From the NCBI RefSeq assembly GCF_025979885.1, contig NZ_CP110140.1:28428-92427 (forward strand): a stretch of 64,000 nucleotides of DNA, written 5' to 3'. The position numbers and the translations under genes are program-made. The DNA comes from Hymenobacter sp. YIM 151500-1. GTDB lineage: Bacteria > Bacteroidota > Bacteroidia > Cytophagales > Hymenobacteraceae. Below the pieces are notes generated by a model. The model was not told the origin of the DNA, did no database searches, and saw nothing but the letters and a program-made list of their open reading frames with translations. This document shows positions 24,700-33,880 of the stretch, piece after piece. How positions within the stretch are numbered: position 1 is the stretch's first letter; the number at the start of each line of letters is the position of its first letter.

Positions 24700-25896
24700 A
24701 TGAATAAAATAGCATCCCTGTTGCTGCTGCTGAGCCTGTCGCTGGCCGGCTGCAGCAAAGAAAAACCTGAGTCCGCCGACGCGGAAAGCACCGACGCCCG
24801 GAAAACAGAAGCGGGCGAGGCCTCGGCCGGAAACGCCGACGAAGCAGCCGAAGCCTCGGACGTAGTGACGCTCTCGCCGGCAGAGCAACAGGCCGGCGGC
24901 CTGAAAACCGGGCGCCTGAGCACCCGGGCGATGGGCGCGGGCTTGGCCGTGAACGGCACGCTGGACGTGCCGCCGGAAAGCGCCGTGTCCATTACGGCGC
25001 CGCTGGGCGGCTACGTGCAAAGCACCGAGCTGCTGCAGGGTACCCGCGTGCGCAAGGGCGAAGCCCTGGCCGTGCTGCGCAACCCCGAATTTGTCACCCT
25101 GCAGAAGGAGTACCTGGAGCTGCGCAGCCGCCTGAAGTTTGCCAACGCCGAGCTGGCCCGCCAGCGCGAGCTCTACCAGCAGGAAGTGGCACCGCTCAAA
25201 AACTACCAGCGGGCCCAGGCCGAAGCGGAAGCCCTGCAGGTGCAAACGGCCGCGCAGGCCGCGCAGCTGCGCATCGCCGGGCTGCCGGTAGGCGGACCCA
25301 TCACCACCACGGCCACGCTACGGGCGCCCAGGGCGGGCTTCGTGCGGGCCGTGAACGTGACGGTGGGCCAGAGCGTGACGGCCACCGAGCCGCTGTTTGA
25401 AATCGTGGACCCCGAGCACCTGCACGTGGAATTGGTCGTTTTCGAGAAGGACGTGGCCCGGGTGCAGAAAGGACAGCTGATACGCTTCACGCTGGCCAGT
25501 GACTCCGCCGGCTCCCGCCGCGAGCGAACCGCCCGGGTATACTTGGTGGGCAAGGCCATCGGCGAGGACCGCACCGTGCGCGTGCACGGCCACCTCGACC
25601 AGGAAAACGACCCCGCCCTGCTACCGGGCCTGTACGTGCGGGCCACCATCGAAACCGGCCGCTCCGACGCCACCGCCCTGCCCAATGCCGCCCTGGTGCG
25701 CTTTGAGGGCAACAACTACGCCTTTGCCGTAGAGGCGCCCGGCCGCTACCGGATGGTGCCCGTGACGCTGGGCCGTAGCGAAGACGACTACACTGAAGTC
25801 ACCCTGCCGGAAACCGTGCCGGCGACAACCACCTTCGTTACGGACGGGGCCTACTCGCTGCTGGCCAAACTGAAAAACGCCGAAGAGGAAGAGTAG
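24700..25896 (+). CDS. RND efflux periplasmic adaptor lipoprotein (CusB/CzcB type)
   Basis: A 398-residue protein with a lipoprotein signal (L-S-L-A-G-C, Cys at ~19) and an acidic linker. Then barrel-sandwich halves (I-T-A-P-L-G-G-Y-V and L-R-A-P-R-A-G-F-V) flank a helical hairpin of ~60 residues, followed by beta-barrel and membrane-proximal domains. It bridges the inner-membrane pump and the outer-membrane channel. Its position right after the pump gene fits. Confidence 0.92.
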   Translation: MNKIASLLLLLSLSLAGCSKEKPESADAESTDARKTEAGEASAGNADEAAEASDVVTLSPAEQQAGGLKTGRLSTRAMGAGLAVNGTLDVPPESAVSITAPLGGYVQSTELLQGTRVRKGEALAVLRNPEFVTLQKEYLELRSRLKFANAELARQRELYQQEVAPLKNYQRAQAEAEALQVQTAAQAAQLRIAGLPVGGPITTTATLRAPRAGFVRAVNVTVGQSVTATEPLFEIVDPEHLHVELVVFEKDVARVQKGQLIRFTLASDSAGSRRERTARVYLVGKAIGEDRTVRVHGHLDQENDPALLPGLYVRATIETGRSDATALPNAALVRFEGNNYAFAVEAPGRYRMVPVTLGRSEDDYTEVTLPETVPATTTFVTDGAYSLLAKLKNAEEEE

Positions 25897-25966
25897 CCGC
25901 TTCGCCTGGCGCACGGCCCCTCCCGGCCACCGTTCTTGTTTATTCATCCCATGCGCGTATTCTCCA

Positions 25967-28075
25967 ATGCCTGACCCTACTTCCCCCGATACCAACGACG
26001 AGCTCAACACCGCCAAGCAGGCGAAACTCGAAAACGTGGGCGCGCTCAGCCGCGACCAGCTTACCCCCGACGCGGCCGCCGAGCCCGAAGGCCACGATGT
26101 GCCCGGTCACGACCACCGCGCCCCGCACCGCCCCCCCGGCAAGCGGGTGGTGAACCTGGCCGGCCAGCCCGTCATCGCCTCCCCCGCACCTGCCCCCACC
26201 CGGGACGGTGATGACGCCGGCGTTAACCCGTACCTGCTGCCGGGTATCAGCCTGCTGCTGCTGTTAACCGGCCTTGCCCTGGACTATTACCGGGTGGGGT
26301 TCTTCGCCGGCTACGTGCGGCTGGCCTGGTACGCCGTGGCCTTTCTGCTGGTGGGCTGGAAAGTCATTCGCTCGGCGCTGCAAAGCATTCCGTCGGGCAA
26401 TGTCTTCAACGAGTTTCTGCTCATGAGCCTGGCCACGCTCGGCGCCTTTGCCATCGGGGAGTACCCGGAAGGCGTGGCCGTGATGCTGTTCTACACCGTG
26501 GGCGAGCTGTTCCAGGACGCGGCCGTGAACCGGGCCAAGCGCAGCATCCGGGCATTGCTGGAAATTCAAGCCACCGAAGTCACGGTCCTGCGCGACGGGC
26601 AGGCCGTGGTGCTCGACCCCAAGCAGGTGGCGGTGGGCGATACCATTGAGGTGAAGCCCGGCGAGAAAGTGGCCCTCGACGGTACGTTGGTCCAAGGTCC
26701 GGCCTCGCTGAACACTGCCGCCCTAACCGGCGAATCGGTTCCCCAGACCAAGCAGGCGGGCGAGCCGGTGCTCGCGGGCATGGTCAACCTCGAATCGTTG
26801 ATTCAGGTCGCCGTAACGGCTGGCTACCAGGACACCAAGCTGGCCAAAATCCTGGCCCTGGTGCAGGACGCGGTGGGGCGCAAGGCCAAGACCCAGCAGT
26901 TCATCACCAAGTTTGCCAAGACCTACACGCCCATCGTGGTGCTGCTGGCCGCGCTGCTCGTGGCCGTTCCCTACTTCGTGGTCGAGGATTACGTGTTTCG
27001 CGACTGGCTTTACCGAGCCCTGGTGTTCCTGGTTATTTCCTGCCCCTGTGCGCTGGTGGTGAGCATCCCACTGGGCTACTTCGGCGGCATCGGCGCTGCT
27101 TCCAGAACGGGCATTCTCTTCAAGGGCTCTAACTTTCTGGACGCGATGCGCGAGCTCGACACCGTGGTCATGGACAAAACGGGTACCCTCACCCAGGGCG
27201 TGTTTGCTGTGCAGCAGGTGCAGCCCGCGCCCGGCACGGCACCCGAGCAGCTGCTGCGCCTGCTGGGGGCGCTGGAAACCAAGTCGACCCACCCCATTGC
27301 CAAGGCGGTGGTCACGCACGTGGGCGCCGCCGCGGCTGGCGTGGCGGTGGAAAACGTGGAAGAAATTGCCGGCCATGGCCTGCGCGGCCGGGTGGACGGG
27401 CGCGACGTACTGGCCGGCAACACCAAGCTGCTCGCCAAGTTCCGCGTGGCCTATCCGCCCGAGGTGGACCAGGTGGTGGACAGCATCGTGGTGGCCGCCG
27501 TCAACGGGCAGTACGCCGGCTACCTGACCGTGGCCGACGCCCCGAAGGAGGACGCGGCCCGCGCCGTGCAGGAGTTGAAAGCCGATGGCATCACGAAGCT
27601 GGTCATGCTCTCCGGCGACAAGGACAGCATCGTGCAGCGGGTGGCCACCGCGTTGGGCATCACCGAAGCCCACGGCGGGCTGCTGCCCGAAGACAAGGCC
27701 CGCTACGTGCAGCAGTACAAGGACGCGGGCCATAAACTGGCCTTCGTGGGCGATGGGGTGAACGATGCCCCCGTGGTAGCCCTGGCCGACGTGGGCATTG
27801 CCATGGGCGGCCTGGGCTCGGACGCCACCATTGAAACGGCCGACGTGGTGATTCAGACCGACCATCCCAGCAAGATTGCCACGGCCCGGCGCATTGCCCG
27901 CGCAACGCATACGGTGGTGTGGCAGAACATCTGGCTGGCCTTTGCCGTGAAAGGTGTGGTGCTGGCCCTGGGCGCCGGCGGCCTGGCCACCATGTGGGAA
28001 GCCGTCTTTGCCGACGTGGGCGTGGCCCTGCTGGCCATTTTGAACGCCGTGCGCATTCAGCGGATGCGATTCTAA
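25967..28075 (+). CDS. P1B-type heavy-metal ATPase (Zn/Cd/Co-like)
   Basis: A 702-residue protein. There is no C-x-x-C HMA domain; instead a His-rich N-terminus (G-H-D-V-P-G-H-D-H-R-A-P-H). Key motifs: T-G-E-S actuator loop, S-C-P-C-A-L at ~358 in the metal-passing helix, D-K-T-G-T (~403) with the phosphorylated Asp, H-P nucleotide-binding site, and G-D-G-V-N-D-A-P. Moves metal ions from cytoplasm to periplasm, where the RND system can take over. The CPC plus His-rich end suggests Zn, Cd or Co rather than Cu alone. Last intact gene of the efflux operon. Confidence 0.92.
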   Translation: MPDPTSPDTNDELNTAKQAKLENVGALSRDQLTPDAAAEPEGHDVPGHDHRAPHRPPGKRVVNLAGQPVIASPAPAPTRDGDDAGVNPYLLPGISLLLLLTGLALDYYRVGFFAGYVRLAWYAVAFLLVGWKVIRSALQSIPSGNVFNEFLLMSLATLGAFAIGEYPEGVAVMLFYTVGELFQDAAVNRAKRSIRALLEIQATEVTVLRDGQAVVLDPKQVAVGDTIEVKPGEKVALDGTLVQGPASLNTAALTGESVPQTKQAGEPVLAGMVNLESLIQVAVTAGYQDTKLAKILALVQDAVGRKAKTQQFITKFAKTYTPIVVLLAALLVAVPYFVVEDYVFRDWLYRALVFLVISCPCALVVSIPLGYFGGIGAASRTGILFKGSNFLDAMRELDTVVMDKTGTLTQGVFAVQQVQPAPGTAPEQLLRLLGALETKSTHPIAKAVVTHVGAAAAGVAVENVEEIAGHGLRGRVDGRDVLAGNTKLLAKFRVAYPPEVDQVVDSIVVAAVNGQYAGYLTVADAPKEDAARAVQELKADGITKLVMLSGDKDSIVQRVATALGITEAHGGLLPEDKARYVQQYKDAGHKLAFVGDGVNDAPVVALADVGIAMGGLGSDATIETADVVIQTDHPSKIATARRIARATHTVVWQNIWLAFAVKGVVLALGAGGLATMWEAVFADVGVALLAILNAVRIQRMRF

Positions 28076-28079
28076 TAAG

Positions 28080-28259
28080 CCGCTTCGGCTACCGCGTGCG
28101 GGCTTTCTGGTTGCTCTCGGCTTCCACACGTTTTTTATTGGGCTGCTCGAAGGCCCGGCCGAGGCCGTGGCCGGCCTGAGCAAGGGCTACTTCGGGCAGA
28201 GAAGCTACGAGCTGTGCACCTTAGCCGAGCTGATGCTGGCGGCACGGGCCACGGCCTAA
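28080..28259 (+). pseudogene. Open, startless frame: possible gene remnant
   Basis: A frame without a start codon runs to a TAA at 28257. It reads like protein (G-F-L-V-A-L-G-F-H-T-F-F-I-G-L then S-K-G-Y-F-G-Q-R-S-Y-E-L). It may be the 3' end of a deleted membrane-protein gene that once belonged to the efflux operon. I cannot name the family; in GC-rich DNA a 60-codon open frame can also occur by chance. Confidence 0.25.
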
Positions 28260-28286
28260 GAAAGCAGCCTCCCCCAGAAAGCGGCA

Positions 28287-29120
28287 CTAGGGCCTCCGCA
28301 GCAGCGGCCCCAATCGGAAAGAATTGTCGGACCCGAAATCGTCTTCGAACAGAAGTATTCCGTCGACGTGGCGTGGGGTAAGTCTGGCAAGTGCGCGGTA
28401 GTCGCTGGCTGTGTACGAAAGAGCGTCTTTGAGACGAATCCTATCAAAAAAAGCCTTGTTCACCGCTAAAAACACTTGCCCATTCAAGCCACTAAACCCC
28501 TCACTGCCAAATTTATCCAGCAGCTTAGCACTGACCCTGCCTGCAAAATCTGCATCGTCCTCGTCCAGGTCAAAGAATCCATCAACATCCATCGTCTTGT
28601 GGGGCATGAAAACTTCCAAGTGGGCTATCTGCCCCCGGCCGTCGGTCACGGTTAAGTCCACGTCTTTCTCGGTAGTGATATCCGTGCGCTTGAACTTGGT
28701 CTCAAACTTCACTTCGTACCCCTCACCCGCCAGGTAATACGCCAGCGCCAGCTCACTCAGGGTTGCCAGCAAGCTCGTACCTGACAGATTTTTGACCTTG
28801 CCGCGAAAAGCCCTGTTGGCTTTCAGCTTCTCAAACTTTGCCAAGTACACGCTCAGCCTCTGCAACAGCCTTTTATAGTGAGTCAACGCCTCGGCTTCCC
28901 GGCCATTCTCCAAGCCCCAACCTGTCGCAATCGAGATGTTCAGCAGATTCAGATTGCCATTTTCGCCTAGTAGGTAGTCGTCCAAACTGGCACAGGATTC
29001 CAATTGCTTGACCCAGGCTTTAATGTCTCCGGGTTTGATGATTTCGCCCAAAACCGGGAAAGCGTTTGTACACACTTCCAGGTACCGAACACAATCCGAA
29101 ACACTGTTGAATAGGGCCAT
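28287..29120 (-). CDS. Hypothetical protein with PD-(D/E)XK-like core
   Basis: 277 residues from the ATG at 29120 (a longer frame would overlap the toprim gene). Residues ~125-200 have a restriction-endonuclease-like order: helix A-L-A-Y-Y-L-A-G-E-G-Y-E-V, then D-V-D-L-T-V and H-L-E-V-F-M-P. The lysine of E-x-K is not obvious, so catalytic activity is doubtful. A basic F-R-G-K-V-K stretch precedes it. It lies 13 bases downstream of the toprim gene, so it is probably in its operon. Confidence 0.55.
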   Translation of the reverse strand: MALFNSVSDCVRYLEVCTNAFPVLGEIIKPGDIKAWVKQLESCASLDDYLLGENGNLNLLNISIATGWGLENGREAEALTHYKRLLQRLSVYLAKFEKLKANRAFRGKVKNLSGTSLLATLSELALAYYLAGEGYEVKFETKFKRTDITTEKDVDLTVTDGRGQIAHLEVFMPHKTMDVDGFFDLDEDDADFAGRVSAKLLDKFGSEGFSGLNGQVFLAVNKAFFDRIRLKDALSYTASDYRALARLTPRHVDGILLFEDDFGSDNSFRLGPLLRRP

Positions 29121-29133
29121 ACTGCTGCTGGCT

Positions 29134-31206
29134 TTACAGCCGAGGGGTAATTCGTGGACGGACTTCCTGCGCAAGTTCGGTAGGCTGCTGCAGTAGGTGG
29201 GCGGCCTGCCGCAGCTGGATTACTGCTGGACTGGCCTTTACTGTTTCCAAGGTATCGACAACTGCTAAAACCTTCCCGACGTTTTCCTGATTCACTCCCG
29301 TTAATGTCGCCTTGGTCAGCAATTGCCGGCTGACTTCCTGCAATCGGGCTGCATCCAGGGTGGCGGCGCTCTTGCGCAACTCCCTGGCGACTTGCCCCGC
29401 TGCGTGGATAAACGCGTGCCGGGCTTGGTCACGGGCAGCCGAACCACTCGGCACTAACGCTGCCCCAGCCTGTCGCGTCTGCTCCCGCGCAGCGGCCTGC
29501 TGCCGGCGTTCTGCGGCATCCTGTGGGGGCTCAACGACTGTAATGTGCGGGCTCTGTCGCAACGCATCTAGCGTGTCACTAAGAACAAGAAGTTGGGGCG
29601 AATCAGCGGCGTAGCGCAACGTCAGCTCCGTAACAATCTCGCGGGCTGCACCTGGTTTGTGCTTCGTTGCGTGGTCAATGGTTAGCCCCACTCGCTCCAA
29701 GTTTTCGCGCAGGGCAGGCAGCAATGCTACGGCATCCCGGCTTTCACGTAATTCCACTACCAGCAGCCGCTGCCCGCCGGCGCGGGCCGTCGCCTGCGCT
29801 TCGTGCTGCCGCGCTATCTTACCCAGGCCTTCCTGAGCGGGGTTGTCCCAGTGCTCCTGCCCAAACCCGTGCTGGTCCTCGTCCACGGGGCTTAATTCGC
29901 GTTGTACCACCCGTTGCAGCTGGTCCTGCTTGAGGTCTTGGTTCCAGTCCTTGCCCTGGCTTTTCGCAATTTCAACCCGGTGCGCAAAGGCCAGAGTCTG
30001 GCTGGCCGCCAGGTTGAAAGCGGCCAGCGCGGCGGCGTTCATTGGCACGTGAAACTGGTAAGTGTGTGCTCCTAGCTTCTGCGAGTGAATCAGCTGCTCC
30101 CGTAAGGTCAAGTCGGTAGCCGGCGTGCCGGGGGCGCCATTGGCTTGGCTGAACTGCTGGCTGGTGTGCTCGTTGTAGGCCTGTAACTGGCGGCTTAGCG
30201 CCTGCACCCCGGCCGGCTGGGGTGCCACGATTTCGACGGTCAACTGATGCTCGTGCTCCCGCACAACCTTCATGGGGTTCTGGTCGCTGGCCAGGCCCGC
30301 CAGCAGCCGCGTGTCGAAGTGGTGGCCCTGGGTGTCATTGTCGAACGCGGCCCGGATGGCTGGAATGTGCTCCTCGCGCAGCAGCCGCTGCAGCTCGAAA
30401 ATCTTGTTCTGGGTAAGCGTGCCGGCGGTGGAAGCGTACAGGGCGCTTTCCTGGGGATGCAGCTGCGCGTAGGACAGCGTATCGAGGGCCGATTCGCTGA
30501 CGACGAGCACCGTTGCTGGCCGTGCCTCGGGCAGCCGGCTGAGCCACAGCGAGCGGGAAAACTGGCTTTCCGGCGCTTGGCCCTTGAAGCCGTCACCTTT
30601 CAGTTCCAAGCCTACTACCCGCCCTTCGTGGTAGGCCGGGAAGGCCGTATTGACGTAAGTTTTGGGCGGCAGGCCCGGCCGCTGCACGGTATGCCGGTGG
30701 TTGAGAATGCGCCCGACGAACTGCGGGTGTCGGAGCGTGGCCTGGCTGATGCCCCGCCCTTCCAGGTACGTGGTGTCTTCCAACGGCCGGCAATCCTTGG
30801 TGAAGATGCTGTGGAACTTCTCGCCGGGCGCCGTTTCGGCAATGGACGGCAACTCAAGCCGGGGCCGCTGTTGCTCGGGCAGGTTCAGGTAGGTGCGGAA
30901 GTGGTCGTTGACGGCCTGCCACAGGTTGCGGCCCGGCGGCTGGGCAATACCCGCGATGCGTCCCGAACTCACCCGGTTTTTCATCCAGTCGATGACGCTG
31001 CCCTTGTCGCGGTCGTCCTGGGCGTTGAAATACATCCAGTCGCCACCCCGGCCCTTGAACACAACCAGGGTATCGTCACCCTCGAATACGTACCACTTGC
31101 CCCGGCCCAGGTGCTCCCCCTTTTTGAGGGTATAGCCGAAGTGGCTCAGCAACTCGGGCAGTTCCACCTGCTCCTTGATTTTCTGAAAAGTCAGCTCGTG
31201 TTCCAT
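29134..31206 (-). CDS. Toprim-domain (DUF3991-type) mobilisation-associated primase-like protein
   Basis: A 690-residue protein. The N-terminal ~115 residues resemble the CHC2-like/DUF3991 part (F-G-Y-T-L-K-K-G-E-H, G-D-W-M-Y-F). Residues ~235-310 form a toprim domain with the E-S-A-L-D-T-L strand and A-F-D-N-D-T-Q-G as the D-x-D pair. The rest is long, helical and Ala/Gln-rich, and ends R-I-T-P-R-L. Proteins of this layout accompany mob genes on Bacteroidetes plasmids and may prime or process transferred DNA. The divergent mercury operon lies 110 bases away. Confidence 0.8.
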   Translation of the reverse strand: MEHELTFQKIKEQVELPELLSHFGYTLKKGEHLGRGKWYVFEGDDTLVVFKGRGGDWMYFNAQDDRDKGSVIDWMKNRVSSGRIAGIAQPPGRNLWQAVNDHFRTYLNLPEQQRPRLELPSIAETAPGEKFHSIFTKDCRPLEDTTYLEGRGISQATLRHPQFVGRILNHRHTVQRPGLPPKTYVNTAFPAYHEGRVVGLELKGDGFKGQAPESQFSRSLWLSRLPEARPATVLVVSESALDTLSYAQLHPQESALYASTAGTLTQNKIFELQRLLREEHIPAIRAAFDNDTQGHHFDTRLLAGLASDQNPMKVVREHEHQLTVEIVAPQPAGVQALSRQLQAYNEHTSQQFSQANGAPGTPATDLTLREQLIHSQKLGAHTYQFHVPMNAAALAAFNLAASQTLAFAHRVEIAKSQGKDWNQDLKQDQLQRVVQRELSPVDEDQHGFGQEHWDNPAQEGLGKIARQHEAQATARAGGQRLLVVELRESRDAVALLPALRENLERVGLTIDHATKHKPGAAREIVTELTLRYAADSPQLLVLSDTLDALRQSPHITVVEPPQDAAERRQQAAAREQTRQAGAALVPSGSAARDQARHAFIHAAGQVARELRKSAATLDAARLQEVSRQLLTKATLTGVNQENVGKVLAVVDTLETVKASPAVIQLRQAAHLLQQPTELAQEVRPRITPRL

Positions 31207-31276
31207 GGATTAGATACTGTGATGAAATGCAAGCAAAGACTGCGCTTTAGCTTAAAAAGAAGAAACTTTTTATTTT

Positions 31277-31309
31277 AGCAATTGCTTAAATTCGCAAGTA
31301 GTACCTTTG
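31277..31309 (+). promoter_or_regulatory. Promoter and candidate operator of the mer operon
   Basis: TTG (31282-31284), 17 bases, then TACCTTTG (31302-31309): a full Bacteroidetes-type promoter 7 bases before the regulator ATG. A perfect palindrome AGCAATTGCT (31277-31286) covers the -33 element, and TTGC/GCAA repeats flank the spacer. This is where the ArsR-type regulator would bind. Confidence 0.7.
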
Positions 31310-31316
31310 CATAACC

Positions 31317-31700
31317 ATGACTAAAAAAGCTACTGCCTGCATCCGGGTATTCGCTGATACGGCCCGTATCGAGCAGTGCCAGGCGCGATTGGCGCACGTT
31401 GAGCCGGCCCTTCAGTCCCTGGCCTCGGTCCTAGCCCTGGCCGGCAACGAGGTGCGCCTAAAAATTCTGCTGCTACTGGCCGACGAACAGCAGTTGTGCG
31501 TGTGCGACATCGCCGACGTGCTGCAAATGACCGTCTCGGCCGTGTCCCAGCACTTACGCAAGCTCAAAGATGGGGGCGTGCTGCACGCCCATAAGGTCGG
31601 CCAGACCGTGTTTTATGCCCTCAGCCAACCGCATTTACCCATTCTGCAACCGCTATTGGCGGGCTTAGCGGCCACTCCTTCGCTTCAATCGGCCTTATGA
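31317..31700 (+). CDS. ArsR/SmtB-family metal-sensing repressor of the mer operon
   Basis: A 127-residue protein. Winged helix with the metal site L-C-V-C-D-I at the DNA-binding helix (the ELCVCDL signature of ArsR/CadC-type sensors) and T-V-S-A-V-S-Q-H-L-R-K-L recognition helix. In Bacteroidetes an ArsR-type protein replaces the classic MerR in mer operons. Its stop overlaps the next ATG (ATGA at 31697), indicating translational coupling. Confidence 0.9.
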   Translation: MTKKATACIRVFADTARIEQCQARLAHVEPALQSLASVLALAGNEVRLKILLLLADEQQLCVCDIADVLQMTVSAVSQHLRKLKDGGVLHAHKVGQTVFYALSQPHLPILQPLLAGLAATPSLQSAL

Positions 31701-32314
31701 ATACTTCCCCTTCTTCCAACAAACCCCTGCTCGGGGCCGGCTTGGTGGCGGCGCTGGCCGCGTCGCTGTGCTGCATCACGCCGTTGCTGGCGGTCCTGGG
31801 GGGCCTGGGCGGCGTGGCCTCGGCCTTTGCCTGGCTCGAACCCCTGCGGCCTTACTCAGTAGCCCTTACCGTGGGTGCACTGGGCTTTGCCTGGTATCAG
31901 CAACTCAAACCAGCGCCGGCCGCCGATGCCTGCGGCTGCACAGTGGACACAAAACCCACCTTTATGCAGTCCAAGGTCTTCCTAGGTGTGGTAACGGTAC
32001 TGGCGGCGCTGCTGCTGGCCTTCCCTTACTACGGGGCAAAGTTGTACCCCACCCCAGTCGCACCCGTTCCAGTGGCCGCAAGTGCAGCCGGACCGGTCTG
32101 GCAAACGGCGAACTACCGCATCGGGGGCATGACCTGCGACGCCTGCGCGAAACACGTCGAGCACGCGGTGCAGCAGCTGCCGGGCGTGCAGGCCGTGACC
32201 GTTTCCTACGACCAGGGCACAGCGCAAGTCCGCTTTGATGCGGCCAAAAGCCCCGCCGCGCAGGTCGCCCAAGCTATTAACGGCACTGGCTACAAAGTGC
32301 TGGCCACGAACTAA
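31697..32314 (+). CDS. merT: Mercuric transport protein MerTP (MerT fused to MerP-like domain)
   Basis: A 205-residue protein. The N-terminal part has the MerT membrane helices with the S-L-C-C-I-T-P pair in helix 1 and a cytosolic A-C-G-C. The C-terminal ~70 residues are a heavy-metal-associated domain with G-G-M-T-C-D-A-C. The fused form hands Hg(II) from the periplasmic side to the cytoplasm, where a reductase would normally act. No merA is present in the window. Confidence 0.92.
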   Translation: MNTSPSSNKPLLGAGLVAALAASLCCITPLLAVLGGLGGVASAFAWLEPLRPYSVALTVGALGFAWYQQLKPAPAADACGCTVDTKPTFMQSKVFLGVVTVLAALLLAFPYYGAKLYPTPVAPVPVAASAAGPVWQTANYRIGGMTCDACAKHVEHAVQQLPGVQAVTVSYDQGTAQVRFDAAKSPAAQVAQAINGTGYKVLATN

Positions 32315-32328
32315 CCTCCCCCTGCTCC

Positions 32329-32562
32329 ATGCTTACGCTCGAACCAAAGGCCCCGTTGCTTACTTCCGTCCTAACGTGCCCGGTATGCGGCCACGCGCAA
32401 GCGGAGCAAATGCCGACCGACGCTTGTCAATATTTCTACGAATGCACGAGTTGCCACACGGTCTTGAAACCGCTGGCCGGTGATTGCTGCGTGTACTGCT
32501 CTTATGGCTCGGTGCCCTGTCCGCCCATTCAGGAACAAGGTTCAGGAAGTTGCTGCGGCTAA
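32329..32562 (+). CDS. GDCCVxC-domain small protein
   Basis: 77 residues with an N-terminal T-C-P-V-C-G-H knuckle, E-C-T-S-C-H, and the signature G-D-C-C-V-Y-C-S-Y-G-S-V-P-C-P-P, ending S-C-C-G. Members of this family follow merT genes in Bacteroidetes and are thought to bind mercury or other soft metals; the function is unproven. The gene appears complete. Its last bases overlap the stop of the IS110 transposase. Confidence 0.85.
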   Translation: MLTLEPKAPLLTSVLTCPVCGHAQAEQMPTDACQYFYECTSCHTVLKPLAGDCCVYCSYGSVPCPPIQEQGSGSCCG

Positions 32563-33650
32563 ACCGGTGCTTTCTCGTTGGTTTCGGGGTGAACGGATTC
32601 GAGCGCTGCTGCTAATTCGTTAACTGCGGGGTGGTACTGCGGGTCGTACATCCGGTCATTTTTCCACAGAGAGTAGCAAAGCAGGAGGAGTTTGCGCATG
32701 ACCGCAATCACACCAGGCTTGCCGTTGGGGTGTCTCGCCCGCAGTCGGGTATAGAAGGCCATCTGCTGCGGGTTGTAACGCAAGCTGCTGATAGCCGGTA
32801 GATAAAGGGCCGTACGCAAGCGTACGTTCCCTCGGCGCGAGATGCGCGTGGCTCCGGCAAACAGCCCACTTTGGCGTTGCACTACATCCAACCCGGCGTA
32901 GGAAGCCAGTTGCCGCTCGTTATCCACGAGCACGAAGCCGCTGGTTTCGGCGACGACCACGATAGCGGTGGTCAAACCGATGCCAGGCACACTCGTCAGC
33001 TGTCTCAACTTGCGACCAAGTTCGGGTTCCGCTTCCAGCAAGGCGGCGAGGTCCTGGTCAACGGCGAGCAACTGCTGCTGAATAAGTGTTTGTTGGGTGG
33101 CCAAGCGGGACAGGGAACGGGCATCGGGTTGATAGCTGTGCTGATAGGCATGGATTTTCACCTTGAGGCGTGCCCCATGTCCGGTTAAGCTTTGCCGCTC
33201 GCGGGCCAGCGCCCGTAATTGCCGTAAGGCTGGTGAGGGCGGTTGCCAGGCAGGCAAGGCACGCTCCAACCCGAGCCGGCAGAGTAAGCGCGCATCAAGT
33301 TGGTCCGTTTTGCTCTTTTGCTCGGTGCTCTGTGCAAAATGCTTCGCCTTGTTGGGGAGGAGCACGCTGAGTGCTTGCGCCTTATCACTTAGAAAATAGG
33401 CCAGTTCTTCGTAGTAGACGCCTGTGGCCTCTACTACAAACCAAATGGGAGCCGGCAGCACCGCTTGTTTTTCAGTCCAACTAAGCAAAGCAGCAAAGCC
33501 AGTCAGCGTGTTGTCGAATGATGTCTGTTTGCCGAAGCGCAGGTGCTGGCGGGCATCAATTTGCCCAAAACAGGCGACGAAAGTATCTTTCGCAATGTCG
33601 ATGCCCACGACAAATTTGAGTGGGCTGGTGCAGGGATGGGCGGTAGGCAT
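32559..33650 (-). CDS. IS110-family DEDD transposase (bridge-RNA-guided recombinase type)
   Basis: A 363-residue protein. The N-terminal RuvC-like DEDD domain has G-I-D-I-A-K-D (first Asp), V-E-A-T-G-V-Y (Glu) and K-T-D-Q-L-D-A-R (third and fourth Asp). The C-terminal Tnp_20 domain contains S-V-P-G-I-G and the catalytic-Ser region in R-I-S-R-R-G-N-V-R-L-R. No frameshift is seen, so it may be active. The last ~20 residues might be read from flanking DNA. Confidence 0.95.
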   Translation of the reverse strand: MPTAHPCTSPLKFVVGIDIAKDTFVACFGQIDARQHLRFGKQTSFDNTLTGFAALLSWTEKQAVLPAPIWFVVEATGVYYEELAYFLSDKAQALSVLLPNKAKHFAQSTEQKSKTDQLDARLLCRLGLERALPAWQPPSPALRQLRALARERQSLTGHGARLKVKIHAYQHSYQPDARSLSRLATQQTLIQQQLLAVDQDLAALLEAEPELGRKLRQLTSVPGIGLTTAIVVVAETSGFVLVDNERQLASYAGLDVVQRQSGLFAGATRISRRGNVRLRTALYLPAISSLRYNPQQMAFYTRLRARHPNGKPGVIAVMRKLLLLCYSLWKNDRMYDPQYHPAVNELAAALESVHPETNEKAPV

Positions 33651-33880
33651 AAGGAAATGAAAAAAGGGGAAGAACTAGCCAGTCCGGTTTTTACCGCAAC
33701 TCTCCTTGCACAAATGCGGGATGCCAACGCCGGGCTCCCTCCATACTGTTCAGTCTTCAGGCAAAAACGGGAAACGAGGCACAGTCTCTAACGCGCAATG
33801 TCAGGGCCGAAGCCCCGCATTTAGGGATAGTTGGTGACCTCGTTTCCTTTTCTGGCTACCCTTCTACGAAAGGCACTGCA
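33651..33880 (-). ncRNA. Candidate bridge RNA in the IS110 left end
   Basis: IS110 elements encode a guide (bridge) RNA in the non-coding end upstream of the transposase. Here that end holds a perfect 10-bp inverted repeat GGAAACGAGG (33770-33779) / CCTCGTTTCC (33838-33847) closing a 58-base loop. Inside is a second hairpin, GGGGC-TTCG-GCCC on the minus strand, around 33804-33816. Exact ends and guide loops cannot be set without related elements. Confidence 0.5.

Noticed and set aside
26723..28183. 486-codon minus-strand frame opposite the P1B ATPase
   Set aside because: His/Gly-rich composition typical of an antisense shadow; the plus-strand ATPase is complete.
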